Of a stretch of DNA of 28,927 bases, positions 10,101 to 20,604 are shown piece after piece. The translations under genes and the position numbers were made by a program. Origin of the DNA: Hysterium pulicare CBS 123377 (lineage: Eukaryota > Ascomycota > Dothideomycetes > Hysteriales > Hysteriaceae); NCBI GenBank assembly GCA_000467715.1, contig AJFK01001067.1:1-28927 (forward strand), read 5' to 3'. Every line of letters begins with the position of its first letter. Positions within the stretch are counted from its first letter, which is position 1. The notes under the pieces were generated by a model, which made no database searches, was not told the origin of the DNA, and worked only from the letters and a program-made list of their open reading frames with translations.

Positions 10101-11459
10101 CTACAATGGCCCATTCGGGTGTATCAAAACCTTCGTATAACCATCAATCCTCTTATCAAACTTCTCATACGCGTCTGATGCATCGTCAATGTTGATCTCA
10201 TGAGAGACAACGAATGAAGGTTTTGCTCTTCCCGAGATGATCAAATCCCTCAAATAGCGGTTGTAAGCTTTAACGTTGCATTGTCCAGTTCCTAATGATA
10301 GGCCCTACCAAATATCAGCAGTTCGCTCGCAGAACTAGAGATTTACGTACCTTTTCGAATAGTTTCCCAAATGACAACAGAATTTGCCCCTTCTTGCTTT
10401 GCTCATCCGGGGCTCCCGGATCCGCTGGCACGTAGAGTCCTGGAATGCCCAATCCACCCGTGGCCCTTGTCACCATGATCAACTGATCTAGGACAATATT
10501 AGGCTGCTCCTTGCTCCCAGAAGAGTCCACCGCCTGATAACCAACTGCATCCACCGCACGGTCCACCATGCCTCCATTCTGTTCGATAACTTGCTCTACT
10601 GGATCTCCTTTGGTGAAATCTATGGGAATGCATCCGATCTTTTTGGCAGCCTCTAGTCTCTCCGGCACTTTATCCACGACGAAGACTTTGCTCGCTCCTC
10701 GAATGACTCCACTGTACGCTGCCATCAAACCAACAGGACCCGCACCGAAGACGCAAACACTCTCTCCAGCCTTGAATCCAGCCAAAACAAGTCCGTGCCA
10801 ACCGGTGGGGAAAATATCGGCCAACAATGCGAAATCGGCCTCGTGCTCCGTCCCTTTCGGTAGTTTCAAGGCGTTGAAATCAGCATATGGTACGCGGAGA
10901 TATTGCGCTTGGCCGCCTTGATACGGGCCCATTGCCACATACCCGTACGCGCCTCCGGCAAATCCGGGATTAACACCCGTGCAAAAAGCGGTACGGCCTT
11001 CCTCGCAATTACGACATCGTCCATCAGCTACGTTGAAGGGAAGTACGATTCTATCTCCCTTCTCGAGAAGGGTTACTCCGGGTCCAATCTCTGTCACCAC
11101 GCCCATGTTCTCGTGTCCGAAGACTAAGCCGGCTTCGGCGGCTGTTCGTCCTTGGTACATGTGCAAGTCTGAACCGCAGATTGCTATCCTTCATAGTCAG
11201 CTCATTCCTACTTGTTGCAATAATGGAGTTAGGTAGCGGAAGTACCAGCAGTCGTGACCTTGATAATCGCATCATCCGGATGCTCAATCTTCGGCATCTC
11301 AACCTCCTTCACGCTGACCTTGTATGGCCCTTCATAATGTACCGCTTTCATCTTATGAGAACCCATATTCTGGTTTCCTGTAATTCCTGTTTTCTCCGTG
11401 GGTAGGTTATCGCTCTCTGGATCAAGTAGTGGGAGGATGTCTGGGTTTTGGGTTGCCAT
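10101..11459 (-). CDS. Zinc-dependent alcohol dehydrogenase, glutathione-independent formaldehyde dehydrogenase-like
   Basis: Three exons, 11459-11246, 11183-10351 and 10304-10101, with introns of 62 and 46 bp (1251 nt, 416 residues). Catalytic zinc ligands are Cys about 74 (ICGSDLHMYQGR) and His about 95 with Glu 96 (FGHENMG). Structural-zinc cysteines sit in GRCRNCEEGRTAFC. The NAD-binding motif GAGPVG is at about 218-223. Blocks such as NPGFAGGAYGYV, GGQAQYLRVPYADFN and GIPGLYVPADPGA are hallmarks of the Pseudomonas FdhA-like branch, which oxidises formaldehyde or other aldehydes/alcohols with NAD and without glutathione. The first intron was placed so that the frame continues VTTAAICGSD. 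The first 36 residues, before GSHKMKAVHYEG, look like an added N-terminal extension; Met 32 or Met 37 are alternative starts. The true substrate is unknown. Confidence 0.92.
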
Positions 11460-12470
11460 CTCAATTTATTCACCTATGACTTCAAATATACATACACTAT
11501 TAGAAAGGGCGATAATTGCTTCTGCAGATGACGTTTTGAGTGGCTTGGTAGATCATTTTCTTAGTCGTGGATTTTGGGTTTTGTATGGGGATGTATGGAA
11601 CGTAGCGTCATCGCGGTGCGGGGAGTTTGTCGATCTTTGTGGGGTGTCGATCGGGTAGGTGAGAGGGGTAGCTAAACTAAGTGTAGAAGAAATGGAAATT
11701 GGCGTTTGGAGCTATTTCCGGGGTGGATGGTTGGGATCATGTGTTAATCGGCATTTGGACGTGCTGGATGAGGGATCTCCGGTTTGGGATGTCCAAAATT
11801 AGTGATATCGCGTGTAAATGGTTGAACTAGATGTTGGTATATATACGTTAGGTGTCACAGCCCTTCATACGACTGTTGGAATGTGTCTGCTAATCGAGCG
11901 AATGGCTTCAGAACATTCGGAACGATCCAGTCAATGTCGAAAAGTTGGTGGCACGTGATATCGTACGAAAGTAGGTTAGTTTAGATTCGTGTCTTGGAGC
12001 TTTCAACGTCGGATGAGAGCAACTTCGTACACTCCGTCCTTACTTCGTCCGCGTCGTGAACACCCGGTAGTAAAATGCTTTTGACTTTCCCTTATCTTTA
12101 ACCAATCATATTCCTCCCATAATTTTTTGACGAGGCTGTAGGCTGCCACCTCCGAGATGGATTCAGTCTTGTCAGAAATTTCGGTCAAAGGCAGCAACAT
12201 ACTCGACATCCATACAGTAGAAGCCTGCTCTCGGGACGCTCCACTAGATTATATATTTTTACGCTTTCAAGTCAGATATTAAATCACGTAATTGAGTCGC
12301 CGATTACTCCCGCGCACAGTTTGAGATTCCGAAAAACAATAGAGGACTCTTCCAGATCATAGCACGTTGGTGGCACGATTGTGCTCACGAGCAAAGGAAT
12401 GACCAAGTTCTGTATACATCAGCGCTTGTTTAATTTATTCGGGGAAAGCGATTCGCCAATCCTCCTATTT
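11460..12470. other. Intergenic, promoter side of the dehydrogenase gene
   Basis: No supported gene. TATATATA at about 11838-11846 lies roughly 380 bp before the dehydrogenase ATG and could be a distal TATA element. The 68-residue minus frame 12209-12003 (contains KKLWEEYDWLKIRESQK) has some protein-like composition but no recognised family, partner exon or splice signal, so it is not called. Confidence 0.4.
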
Positions 12471-14424
12471 TCAGAAAGCCAAGATTCTTTGACCTCTAAC
12501 ATTCGCCTCAAGCTCAGCCACCGGTTTGAATTCTTTCAGAGGGCCATTTGGATTGAAGAACCCCACATTTGGAACTCGGGTCGAAGCAGGAAGTTCGGTC
12601 GCTCCCGCTGAGCTCGGGTGGCGTTCCAGCCAACTTTCTGAAGCAGGGCTCTTTGCCGCCTCAGACTTCTGGCCTCCTTTACCGACGTGCAGGATTCGTT
12701 CGAACATGTTCACAATGCGATGTGGTTTCAGTGGGGCATCCTCTTTTCCATCAATACCCGCCACCGAGCGCACGCCCACGAAGTCTCCAGCCACATTGGT
12801 CGGCTCCTCGTACATACTGAAGAACGGATATCCGTACTTGATATATGTTGCTGCACTGATGGGTGACTCTGGCGGACGGAATCCAGTGACGCTTCGGAAA
12901 TGCAGTGAGTTGAGGATCTGCACGTTGAAAGCGACGGTCTTCTCACTAGCCCATTCGTGCGTATCTTTGGTTTTATCGCGAACAATGGTTTGGTCGATAA
13001 GACCGCCAGCTGCTACAGCCATCTCGGCTTCCGATAAAGGAGGTCCGCTATATCCCCCTCTGAGACGGAGCACTAGATGCATCGTTGACTCCTATCATGA
13101 AATCTCAACAATGGTAGTCTATGGAAAGCCTACGGGTATAGTCACCTTCTGAATATTGTATTGTTCTAATGTGTTACAATCTACATCTTGTTAGGATATT
13201 GAGAATGCCTTATGAGGAGACCTCATACCTTGGAGCTGCTTGCCCTCGAAAATCAGCCTCTGCTGGTCGGATGGAATACCCTCCTTTATCTCAATCATGG
13301 TCTTGATGTTCTGTATCAAATCCGTGGAAGAAACGACTAGAGTAAAGGTTTTACCAGTGAGGGTCCTGATGAAGATTTGGTAAGGGGTATCGAATGACAA
13401 GTACACCGAAGAATCCTGTCAACAGATCAGCTTATTGTGACAGTAATTGAGCGGGCTTTGGGTTGTTACCTCAGTAATATGCAACTGCTCTAAGGACTTT
13501 TCTCGTTCGTTTCGATCTGCGCGAAAATAAGTGAGAAGAGACGATATGAGACTAAGATTAACGCTTACAGCTTGGAGTACCGACGGCAGACACATATTCG
13601 TTTCCCCACTCTCCGTCTTTTCGGTGCGTGAAACAGAGCGCGTAAGCTCGATTCTTAGGAAAAATTCCCTGCGACCGCAGCCTATCTTCCACATCTCCAA
13701 GTCGTTCATTCCATCTTACCTTGACCGTCTCAACGCCATCAAAGTTCCCACCTCCTCTGTTGTCAACTTTCAGCCTAAAAGATAATTTGCGAATTGGTGT
13801 GACCTCGAACTGGATTCCCCCACTGACTTCTTCGCCCGTTATCTGAGCTTCAACAGAGTATCCTTTGCCCATAGGCATGGCAACGAACTGCCTCACTTTT
13901 CCCTCACCAGTCGCGATTCCGTCTATCCAAAGTTGATCCGGCACAACTACATAGTCTTGGATGGATTTTCCTTGCGCGAGGAACTGGCGTCGTCGAAGTT
14001 TCATCGCAGCCGTCTCGATGGCAGGCTCGCCAGAAACGGCGTTCACGCTACCGACATAGATTTTGATGGCGTAGGGCTTTGAGGATCGGAAGTTCATCCA
14101 CATGGCTTCGCGTTCTGAGAGTATAGCATCCTTGTCAGTCCGTTGCAGCATAACTTCGGATCAATCCAGTGGAGTTGAAACGGAATAGGTGAGGCACGTA
14201 CGATACATAGGGAGGAAAAGTCCTCCTTTCTGCGCCATTTTCACTGGAAGTTTGTCCGCATACTCCTTCACCTCGTAGAGCGGGAACTTTCCCAGAGATG
14301 GAGGCAAGGCTGAGCTACCCTTGTTGTCTGGAACCCTTACTGTTCTCTCGAAGGAGATTTGGAGATCGTCAAGTTGAATTCTGCCATTTTCAATGCTCTT
14401 TGATGGAGTCCAGGTCGAAGTCAT
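12471..14424 (-). CDS. Fungal protein with a ubiquitin domain embedded between two uncharacterised domains
   Basis: Six exons: 14424-14202, 14114-13569, 13516-13470, 13415-13229, 13180-13146 and 13091-12471 (1659 nt, 552 residues); introns are 48-87 bp. Residues 1-272 form an N-terminal region including [29 protein letters not shown] and [18 protein letters not shown]. Residues 284-359 are a ubiquitin fold, about 54 of 76 positions identical to ubiquitin by eye, starting [12 protein letters not shown] and ending [10 protein letters not shown]-like with the GG intact (Leu67 is Met). The Leu8/Ile44/Val70 patch and Lys 11, 27, 33, 48 and 63 equivalents are kept; Lys6 is Arg and Lys29 is Met. A 193-residue tail follows, with [19 protein letters not shown] and a KPVAELE block near the end. 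I recall related uncharacterised proteins in other ascomycetes. Function unknown; the GG followed directly by YSGPP could be a cleavage site for deubiquitinases. Confidence 0.88.
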
Positions 14425-15054
14425 AGCTACGATTGAACCGGAGAAGGACGGGGAAGGAAATTGATGCAAGAACCCTAGCGGCGGGGTTATTTTAAATGTT
14501 GATTCTTACTTTTCAAGGCAACGAGGAGGTTCCACCTTGAACACGTCATTCGTTGATAATGACCAGGAGTTAGCCTTGCCGCAAGGCTGGGCTGAAAGTT
14601 AAAGGCGTGATCGGTAGATGTTAGCTGGCACCTCAAAGATGCAAGTGGTCGGAGGTTTCCCAATTCTACCGACTTGACAGTCACATTAAGGGAACCGATT
14701 CGCTTCATTCCTTTCTTTCTTTCCAGCAGTCCTCAACAGCACCCTTGGCCAATCTTCAGGTTCCTGATTGGTCGAAAAGCTCCCCGAGGGAAAGAGAGGC
14801 TTGCAATACAGTCTCTGGAAACAAAAAGTTAAAAACAGCGATGCTCTTACCGTCTGGCTCGTTAACTTAGCGTCGTGTGCTCTTTCTACAGGTTCCAAAC
14901 TACAGAGAAATTCTATACCGAGAGCGAAAGGATCATTTAACTTTATTCCCTCGGAGATATGGTTAACTTTATTGACAAATGCAGTTACTCTGCTAACAGA
15001 TCAGATTATTGCCATAATAAAGCTCTAAGTTGCTGTATCCTTCTTTCAAAACTT
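14425..15054. other. Intergenic upstream of the ubiquitin-domain gene
   Basis: No gene is supported. The minus frame upstream of 14424 stays open to 14469 (MHQFPSPSFSGSIVA before [10 protein letters not shown]), giving a possible 15-residue N-terminal extension. The plus frame beginning at 14959 is mostly antisense to the SDR gene. Promoter elements of the ubiquitin-domain gene should lie here, but none is distinctive. Confidence 0.4.
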
Positions 15055-15885
15055 CTACCGCGAGGTATATCCTCCATCAACCATAAGCGCCGAACCAGTC
15101 ACAAAAGAGCTTCGACCGCCAGCCAAATAAAGAACACCATCAGCTATCTCCTGCGGCCTTCCCATCCTCTGCATAGGTACTGCAGTTGCCACGCGCTCTT
15201 CCATTGCCTTCAGAACCCGGGGGTTCTTCGTCGTCATCGGCGTCTCCGTATACCCCGGACAAATAGCATTCACACGCAACCCATCCTTCGCGTAGTCCTC
15301 CGAAGCAGTTCGCGTAAGCCCTATAACAGCATGTTTTGTCGCTGTGTAAGCAGTCGACAACGTGATTCCAACGACACCCTGGATGGACCCGAAGTTTACG
15401 ATCGAGCCGCGTTGCAAAGGCTGCCCGTCGAGCGTGGAAAGAATCGGATCTTGCTTCAACATGATTCGGGCCGCGGCTCTCAAAACGAAGAATGTGCCTG
15501 TGAGGTTGATATCGAGCACGCGTTGCCAGTCGGCGGTTTTGGCGAATGCTGCGCCGCCTTCATGCTTTATGGCGATGCCTGCGGCGTTGACGACGTAATC
15601 TAGTCGACCGAACGTTTGAGCTACCTCGGCGACGACGCGGTTGACTTGCTCTTCATTGGTGATGTCGATTGCATATTTGAGGACTTGGCATGGTGGCTTG
15701 CCTCTTGATCCGTTTTGGAGTTCGTTGATTTCGCTCTCGATTTCGGCTTTTACTGCCACTAATGCCTCTTGATTCACATCTAGGAGAGCTATTCCGGCTG
15801 AGCCTTCTTTTGCGAAGGCTTTTGCGCACGCTCGACCGATGCCGGATGCGCCTCCTGTGATTAACGCGTACCCTGGGACATCCAT
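15055..15885 (-). CDS. Short-chain dehydrogenase/reductase (classical SDR)
   Basis: Single exon, 276 residues. The cofactor motif TGGASGIG is at 10-17, with Asp 36 at the end of strand beta-2 (LLDVN), which usually favours NAD(H). NAAG at 100-103 is the structural motif, Ser about 167 is catalytic, and Tyr 180 with Lys 184 form YTATK. PGYTETPM and the C-terminal VDGGYTSR are typical. SDRs of this type interconvert secondary alcohols and ketones. ATG at 15885 was chosen because it sits right before the Rossmann strand; an upstream in-frame ATG at 16047 would add 54 residues of unlikely composition, perhaps a leader. It lies downstream of the BVMO on the same strand; such a pair could run alcohol to ketone to ester or lactone. 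The substrate is not known. Confidence 0.92.
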   Translation of the reverse strand: MDVPGYALITGGASGIGRACAKAFAKEGSAGIALLDVNQEALVAVKAEIESEINELQNGSRGKPPCQVLKYAIDITNEEQVNRVVAEVAQTFGRLDYVVNAAGIAIKHEGGAAFAKTADWQRVLDINLTGTFFVLRAAARIMLKQDPILSTLDGQPLQRGSIVNFGSIQGVVGITLSTAYTATKHAVIGLTRTASEDYAKDGLRVNAICPGYTETPMTTKNPRVLKAMEERVATAVPMQRMGRPQEIADGVLYLAGGRSSFVTGSALMVDGGYTSR

Positions 15886-16366
15886 GTTGAGGCTCTTTGA
15901 TGCGGGTGTTTCTTGGATTGTCTCTCGGGATTCCGATTGCGGTGGTGCTGGGAAGTGATGGAAATTTTTGAATGAGATATGTAGGATATGAGTCTCCGGC
16001 CCCGAAATGAATGTATTACATCTGTATTCCGAATGCGGCATCGGCATTCGACGTTGGAGACATCGGGGAGAGCTGCCTAACCGCAGTTTATTGTGGTGTT
16101 CCCCGCCCAGGGGAAACTTTCCCTACGAAGATCTGACTTATCGCCTGCCTCGCCACTGGCCTTATCGATGGATCAGATGAGCTTTTTGGAGTCACATCAA
16201 GCTCCCATGATTTGGGTCTGTTAATCACATCCCATCGAGGCTTTAGGCATGCTTGATCTTATAATGCACCTGACTATAATCTTGACTCGCTATAGCAGCA
16301 TTGCTGAAAATATTCTTGATTATTAAATTTATACACTGATCAAAACCCCAAGTAACTGTATAGCGT
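15886..16366. promoter_or_regulatory. Promoter region of the SDR; shares a 12-mer with the BVMO promoter
   Basis: TGTTCCCCGCCC at 16097-16108 (GGGCGGGGAACA read with the gene) lies about 210 bp before the SDR ATG. The identical 12 bases occur at 18400-18411 upstream of the BVMO in the same orientation. Here it is also part of an inverted repeat, TTCCCC (16099-16104) and GGGGAA (16110-16115), and it includes AGGGG, the core of the fungal stress-response element. The interval also holds the BVMO 3' end region. Confidence 0.4.
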
Positions 16367-18039
16367 CTATGCACATATCAATCCCTTGTAACCAGATGAC
16401 TTGCAGTCTTCGCATCTCCTGCGGAACTCAAGCGCACTTCCAGTGTACCTCGCCACACTTCTGACCGTCTTTCCCTTAACGTTCTTATTGATGCCCGTCA
16501 TCCAACTGTCAACCTCATTCGTCAATGCACCCTTGCTACACTCGACGACATGTTCAGTCCATTCATCCACAGCCTCCTGCGTTGGTTCAACGTAGGTATA
16601 CTTCTTGTCCTTGCAGTACTGCAGCAGGTCGGAAATGACCTGCACGGCATGTTCAATACTGCGCGTCGCATTTCCAAACGGCTGGTGGGGTCCAAGAACC
16701 ATGAATGTGTTCGGCATTGCCGGTGCAGTGAGCCCTAGAAATGTATTCGGTCTGTGATCAACCCAGATGGCTCGCTCGCCTTCCTTGCTCTCGCTGCTCG
16801 CGACGAGAGGTCGGTTGTCCTTTGCGTGCCAGTCTATAGCGCTGAAAGCCCCTGTAATGGCGTCAAAGCCAGTAGCATAGATCAAAACGTCCAGTCCGTG
16901 TTCCTTGCCGTCCGAAGTCACGATCCCGTTTGCCGTAATGCGCAAGATGGGAGTGTTTTGCAGATCGACCAGGTGAACATTCTCTTGATTGAACGCTTCA
17001 AAGTAGCCGCTCTCGAGCGGTACCCGTCGCGTTCCGAAACCGTGGTTCTTGGGAATTAAGCTCTCCGCCACAGCTGGATCATGCACTCTCTCGCGGATCT
17101 TGTCCGCCATGAACTTCGAGTATAGCTCGTTGGCCTGATGGTCCGTGTACGTATCGCTGAACACGCCCAACCATTTGCCGAACCCAGGCTCGTTGTAGGG
17201 CTTTTCCCAAAGTGCGAGACGGTCTTCATCCGTCACGTCCGCCGACTTGCGAGAGTCGGCTTGATGCAGGAAACACGTTGGTGTTTCCGCGCAGCGTTTG
17301 AATATGGAATCGTACTCTGATTTGTACTTGGCCATTTGCTCGCGTGAAATCTCGGAGTTGCGAAGCGGCGCAGACCAATTTGCTGTTCGCTGGAAGACAC
17401 TGAGAGATTTGATACTTGGCTCCTTCGATACTGCTGTGATGGTCTGAATGCCTGTCGCACCAGTGCCGATGATGCCAATTCGTTTATTTGCGAAGTCACG
17501 GCTGATGTGAAGGTCCGTTGGCCAGCGAGATGTGTGGAAGGCCTCGCCTTGGAAATTTTCGATGCCAGGGATGGCGGGCAAAGTTGGCGAGGAGAGGAAA
17601 CCCAGACAACTTACGAAAAAGTGGTCGTATATTCGTTTCCTGCCTCATCCACAAAAGTCCATGTATGTTCGGTGTCATTCCAGTACGCGGCCTTAATTAG
17701 GGTATTGAACTGGATGTCCTGGTACAAATTGTGTTTCTCGGCAACGCGTTGGATGTACTTGTGAGTCTCCGCCTGCGGGGAAAAGGCTTCTTTCCAGTGC
17801 CATTCTTCGAGAAGGTCCTTATCGAATGAGAAGCCGTAAGATAGTGATTCGGAGTCGAACCGACATCCTGGATAGCGATTCCAGTACCAGGTACCGCCAA
17901 CATCGGCACCAGCTTCGAGGATTTTCACCCGCCATGAAGCAAAGCGCTTTCTAATGTGATAAAGACTGCAGATACCTGAAAGACCAGCACCGATGATCAA
18001 GACATCGTATGTTTCTTTTGCTTGGGGCCAGGAACCCAT
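16367..18039 (-). CDS. Flavin-dependent Baeyer-Villiger monooxygenase, with one apparent frameshift
   Basis: The first part (18039-17611) holds the FAD Rossmann motif GAGLSG (about 17-22) and GGTWYWNRYPGCRFDSES, a BVMO/FMO hallmark. The second part holds the BVMO fingerprint FxGxxxHxxxWP, seen as FQGEAFHTSRWP, then the NADPH motif GTGATG, VFQRTANW, the YATGFDAITGAF block and GPHQPFGN. BVMOs insert oxygen next to a ketone carbonyl, giving esters or lactones. The two halves are in different frames. The frame changes at a run of five A (17616-17620, T on the coding strand), just where the family reads FxVxCxGFLSxP, and the span is one base short of 558 codons. No intron explains it: a GTAAGT there would remove the conserved LPAIPGI. 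It is therefore a one-base deletion, or a sequencing error in a homopolymer. Otherwise full length with all motifs kept. Confidence 0.9.
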
Positions 18040-18909
18040 ATCTGAGGACTGTGAAATAGTGTAAGATGACCCGCGTCGTGGACTGTCCGGTGTAGCTGAT
18101 GTGAAATCTAGGTAGCACCCACACGTTTTATTGTATGACGCTCATAAAGGCCACTCACTTTTGCTAAGTGTCCGGTCCGATGCGATCATAAGACACAATG
18201 ATGTTCGCGAGAAGGCGTCTGCTCGGCTTTCCTGTTGCAGCGGGCATCGGAGAGACTGAAGCCTTTGCCGGAACTTCTCGCCGCCATCGATCTATCTACA
18301 TATCTGTTGCGGGGTTCATGAGGAGCTTCTTGAATAGAAGGAATGTGTCCCCGATCAAGTGGTCTATCATGGCTACGTTGGATACCTAGCTGCCGTGGTT
18401 GTTCCCCGCCCGCGTGTACGCCTCTAGCGCCCTTTCATCGGAAACCTTCTACTTTGGTCATTCGCCGCTTCTATTGGTGGAGGCCTTATCGTAACCATCT
18501 AAGCGCTTAGTCATGACAGGACCATCAACCTTGGAAGTATTTGCTCGAAACAACACTTCCCGCGCAGGATGAAAGCGTCTCAACTTCGACGAGGTCAAGT
18601 CGTTTATCGTACTTGAAATGCCGACAGTATGTGTGGACCTGTGATGACACACCCTCTTGTATTGAGTCACTGCTTAGGGCTCTACGTATATGCCATTGGT
18701 GAATCGTGACCAAACCCCATGGTACTGGAAGCTGTGGCTGATATGTAAGGCTATAAACGATACGAGATGAACAATGAATACGGCCGTTGCAGAAAGTATG
18801 GAGGCAAAGTACAACAGAACTGAAATATTGGATTCCATTTCAACCTCTCGTCAGAATCTACGTTTGCTGGTTCGGAGACAGCATACACACACGGTCCCAT
18901 TAGGCTCTT
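18040..18909. promoter_or_regulatory. Region upstream of the BVMO gene
   Basis: No supported gene. It lies between the BVMO ATG and the permease remnant's stop. TGTTCCCCGCCC (18400-18411), shared with the SDR upstream region, lies about 360 bp before the BVMO ATG. Small frames on both strands (for example plus 18198-18389) lack motifs. A minus-strand piece around 18560-18630 reading YCRHFKYDKRLDLVEVE looks faintly protein-like but stands alone. Confidence 0.4.
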
Positions 18910-20050
18910 CTACTCCCATAGCACCGACACCTTCTTCCACACTTTGTTGCTTTGAGTTCTTTGCTCCTTTTTAACCATATCCATCCTGGTCCACATCTCT
19001 GCATCTGCCTCAACCTCTCTCACCCCTGAAGTCAGGTCCACTTCCGCTGGGGCGTATACCCATGGCGACTTTCTCCCAACCGTGAACTTGTGTCCCAACC
19101 ACAATGCCACAAAGATCGGAATGCCCAAATACGTCGTCAAGAATCCGCTGGGTGTAAACTGGCCAGGGTAGAAAACTGTAAATCCGTTGGCCAGCAGCAG
19201 GATCGTAAAGAAGAACAAACAGATCCATGCTCCGTATGGCTGGATTTTGGAACGGTATGGTACTGAGACACCTTGAGCTTCGCAAGCTTTGCGGAAGCGA
19301 AGGAAAATGATAGAGCAAACGATCCAAGAGGTATAGCCTGCAGTGTTCGTCAGGCTGATGAACCAGTTGAAGACGACGCCAGCTTGAGAGGCAACATTGA
19401 GGTAAGCCAATAAAGTGAAACAACTGGCAGCCATGACGGCGTAAATGGGCAGCCCATAGCGATTGCATCGTGTGAAGATCTTCGGAGCGTTGCCTGCGAC
19501 GGCAAGAGAGTATAGCGACCGGCTGGACATATAGAGGTAGGAATTGCCGGCAGACCAAGCACTAGTTAAAATGCCAGCGTTGACGATCGAGGGTAGCACG
19601 GAAATTCCAGCATTGCGGATAGCAATAACCCAAGGAGACGCGTTGGCGTTACCAGCCCCAGATGTGAGGCCCTTGGCGTTGGAGCTGCAAGTGACGCCAA
19701 TTGCCAGAGTACCCAGAGCGTAAAAGGCAACGAGTCGATAAAAGAATCTCCGACTTGCAATAGGGAGGTTCTTGCGTGGGTTTTGCATTTCGCCGCCCGT
19801 GACGATAATGAGCTCTGGGCTAAAATAAAATGAGAACCCAGAGAATACCCAGACGTAAAGAAAGGCAGTGAAACGACCCCCAGTACCCTTCACCAGGTGT
19901 GTTTTGACGGCGCCAGGATTGTTCCAATAGCGAAACCCAAGACGGTCATGATTAGGTCCTCCGCCGAGCATAAGGATAAATGCTAAAATCAATAGACCTA
20001 ACATCATGCTTTTCCGGTGGCGTGATGGACATATCATCGCTCACAGCCAT
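18910..20050 (-). pseudogene. Amino-acid permease (APC superfamily, YAT family) lacking its N-terminal half
   Basis: The frame from about 20020 to 18910 gives the C-terminal two thirds of a fungal amino-acid permease: GGGPNHDRLGFRYW, the helix with FSFYFSPELIIVTGGEMQNP, SAWSAGNSYLYMSSRSLY, GLPIYAV, the helices after NWFISLTNTAGYTSWI, and a charged tail with EADAEMW. About seven membrane segments remain; complete members have twelve and around 520-560 residues. A plausible original start (MAVSDDMSITPPEKHD, ATG at 20050) lies only some 50 bases upstream and in another frame. About 190 codons, roughly the first five helices, are therefore missing and cannot be hidden in an intron in that space. 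TTAAATAAAG on the minus strand at 20181-20190 is a possible TATA element about 130 bp upstream. It was once an uptake gene divergent from the Zn2Cys6 regulator. A shortened product from an internal ATG is possible but unlikely to transport. Confidence 0.82.
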
Positions 20051-20604
20051 TGCTGAGGGAGAGATGGACGACGGTGATGATTGTGATGATGGAAACAATG
20101 GACGATGGGGAGATTTGGCATACGACTTCTTTAGAGACTGGCGACAGATGATGCAACTCCCGAACAGGGCAGTGTCGATGCTTTATTTAACCCCAAGCAT
20201 TCATCGTGTATCAAACACCAAGCCTGGGCTTCTCGGCCATGCCGCTGAGGGATAAGCGGCAATGATGAACCGCGCAGAGCAAATCTGGAGAGAAAACGAC
20301 AAAGATGGGGGCCCAGAGGCGGCTGTCCAACGCCATAGACAGTCAAGACTTGCAACAACGAGAACGATGGGGATGGTGTTGATAGCGGACGCGAGAAATC
20401 AGAAAGGAAAGTCTCGGAGCATGCCAGACTCGATGCAGCTAAAGCCGTGGCGGAATTCGCTACCTCGCCTGGTGCGACCACTCGATAACTTTCCTCTTTC
20501 ACCACTCTGCCGTACCCACGCACCATCACGACCATGCAGCTTCAATATCTCGACGAGCACCGCTTTGAGAATGCATCCTCGATGAGTTGCTCTTCGCGTT
20601 CAGA
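20051..20604. promoter_or_regulatory. Divergent promoter between permease remnant and Zn2Cys6 regulator
   Basis: The two genes point away from each other across 554 bp. A TATA-like CTTTATTTAA at 20181-20190 fits the minus-strand permease. The minus frame at 20535-20131 is low-complexity Ser/Leu sequence and is not called. The divergent layout of a transporter and a Zn2Cys6 factor is common in fungal regulated clusters, which suggests the factor controlled the transporter. Confidence 0.35.

Noticed and set aside
12003-12209. 68-codon minus-strand frame with KKLWEEYDWLKIRE
   Set aside because: Protein-like composition, but no homologue recognised, no splice context and a short length.
12526-13152. 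208-codon plus-strand frame
   Set aside because: Antisense to the last exon of the ubiquitin-domain gene.
13425-15012. Near-repeat AACAGATCAG-x-TTATTG at about 13426 and 14996
   Set aside because: One lies in an intron and one in intergenic DNA; the match is short with a mismatch and no extension.
14959-15603. 214-codon plus-strand frame
   Set aside because: Most of it is antisense to the intact SDR gene; composition is Ser/Arg/Cys-rich with no motif.
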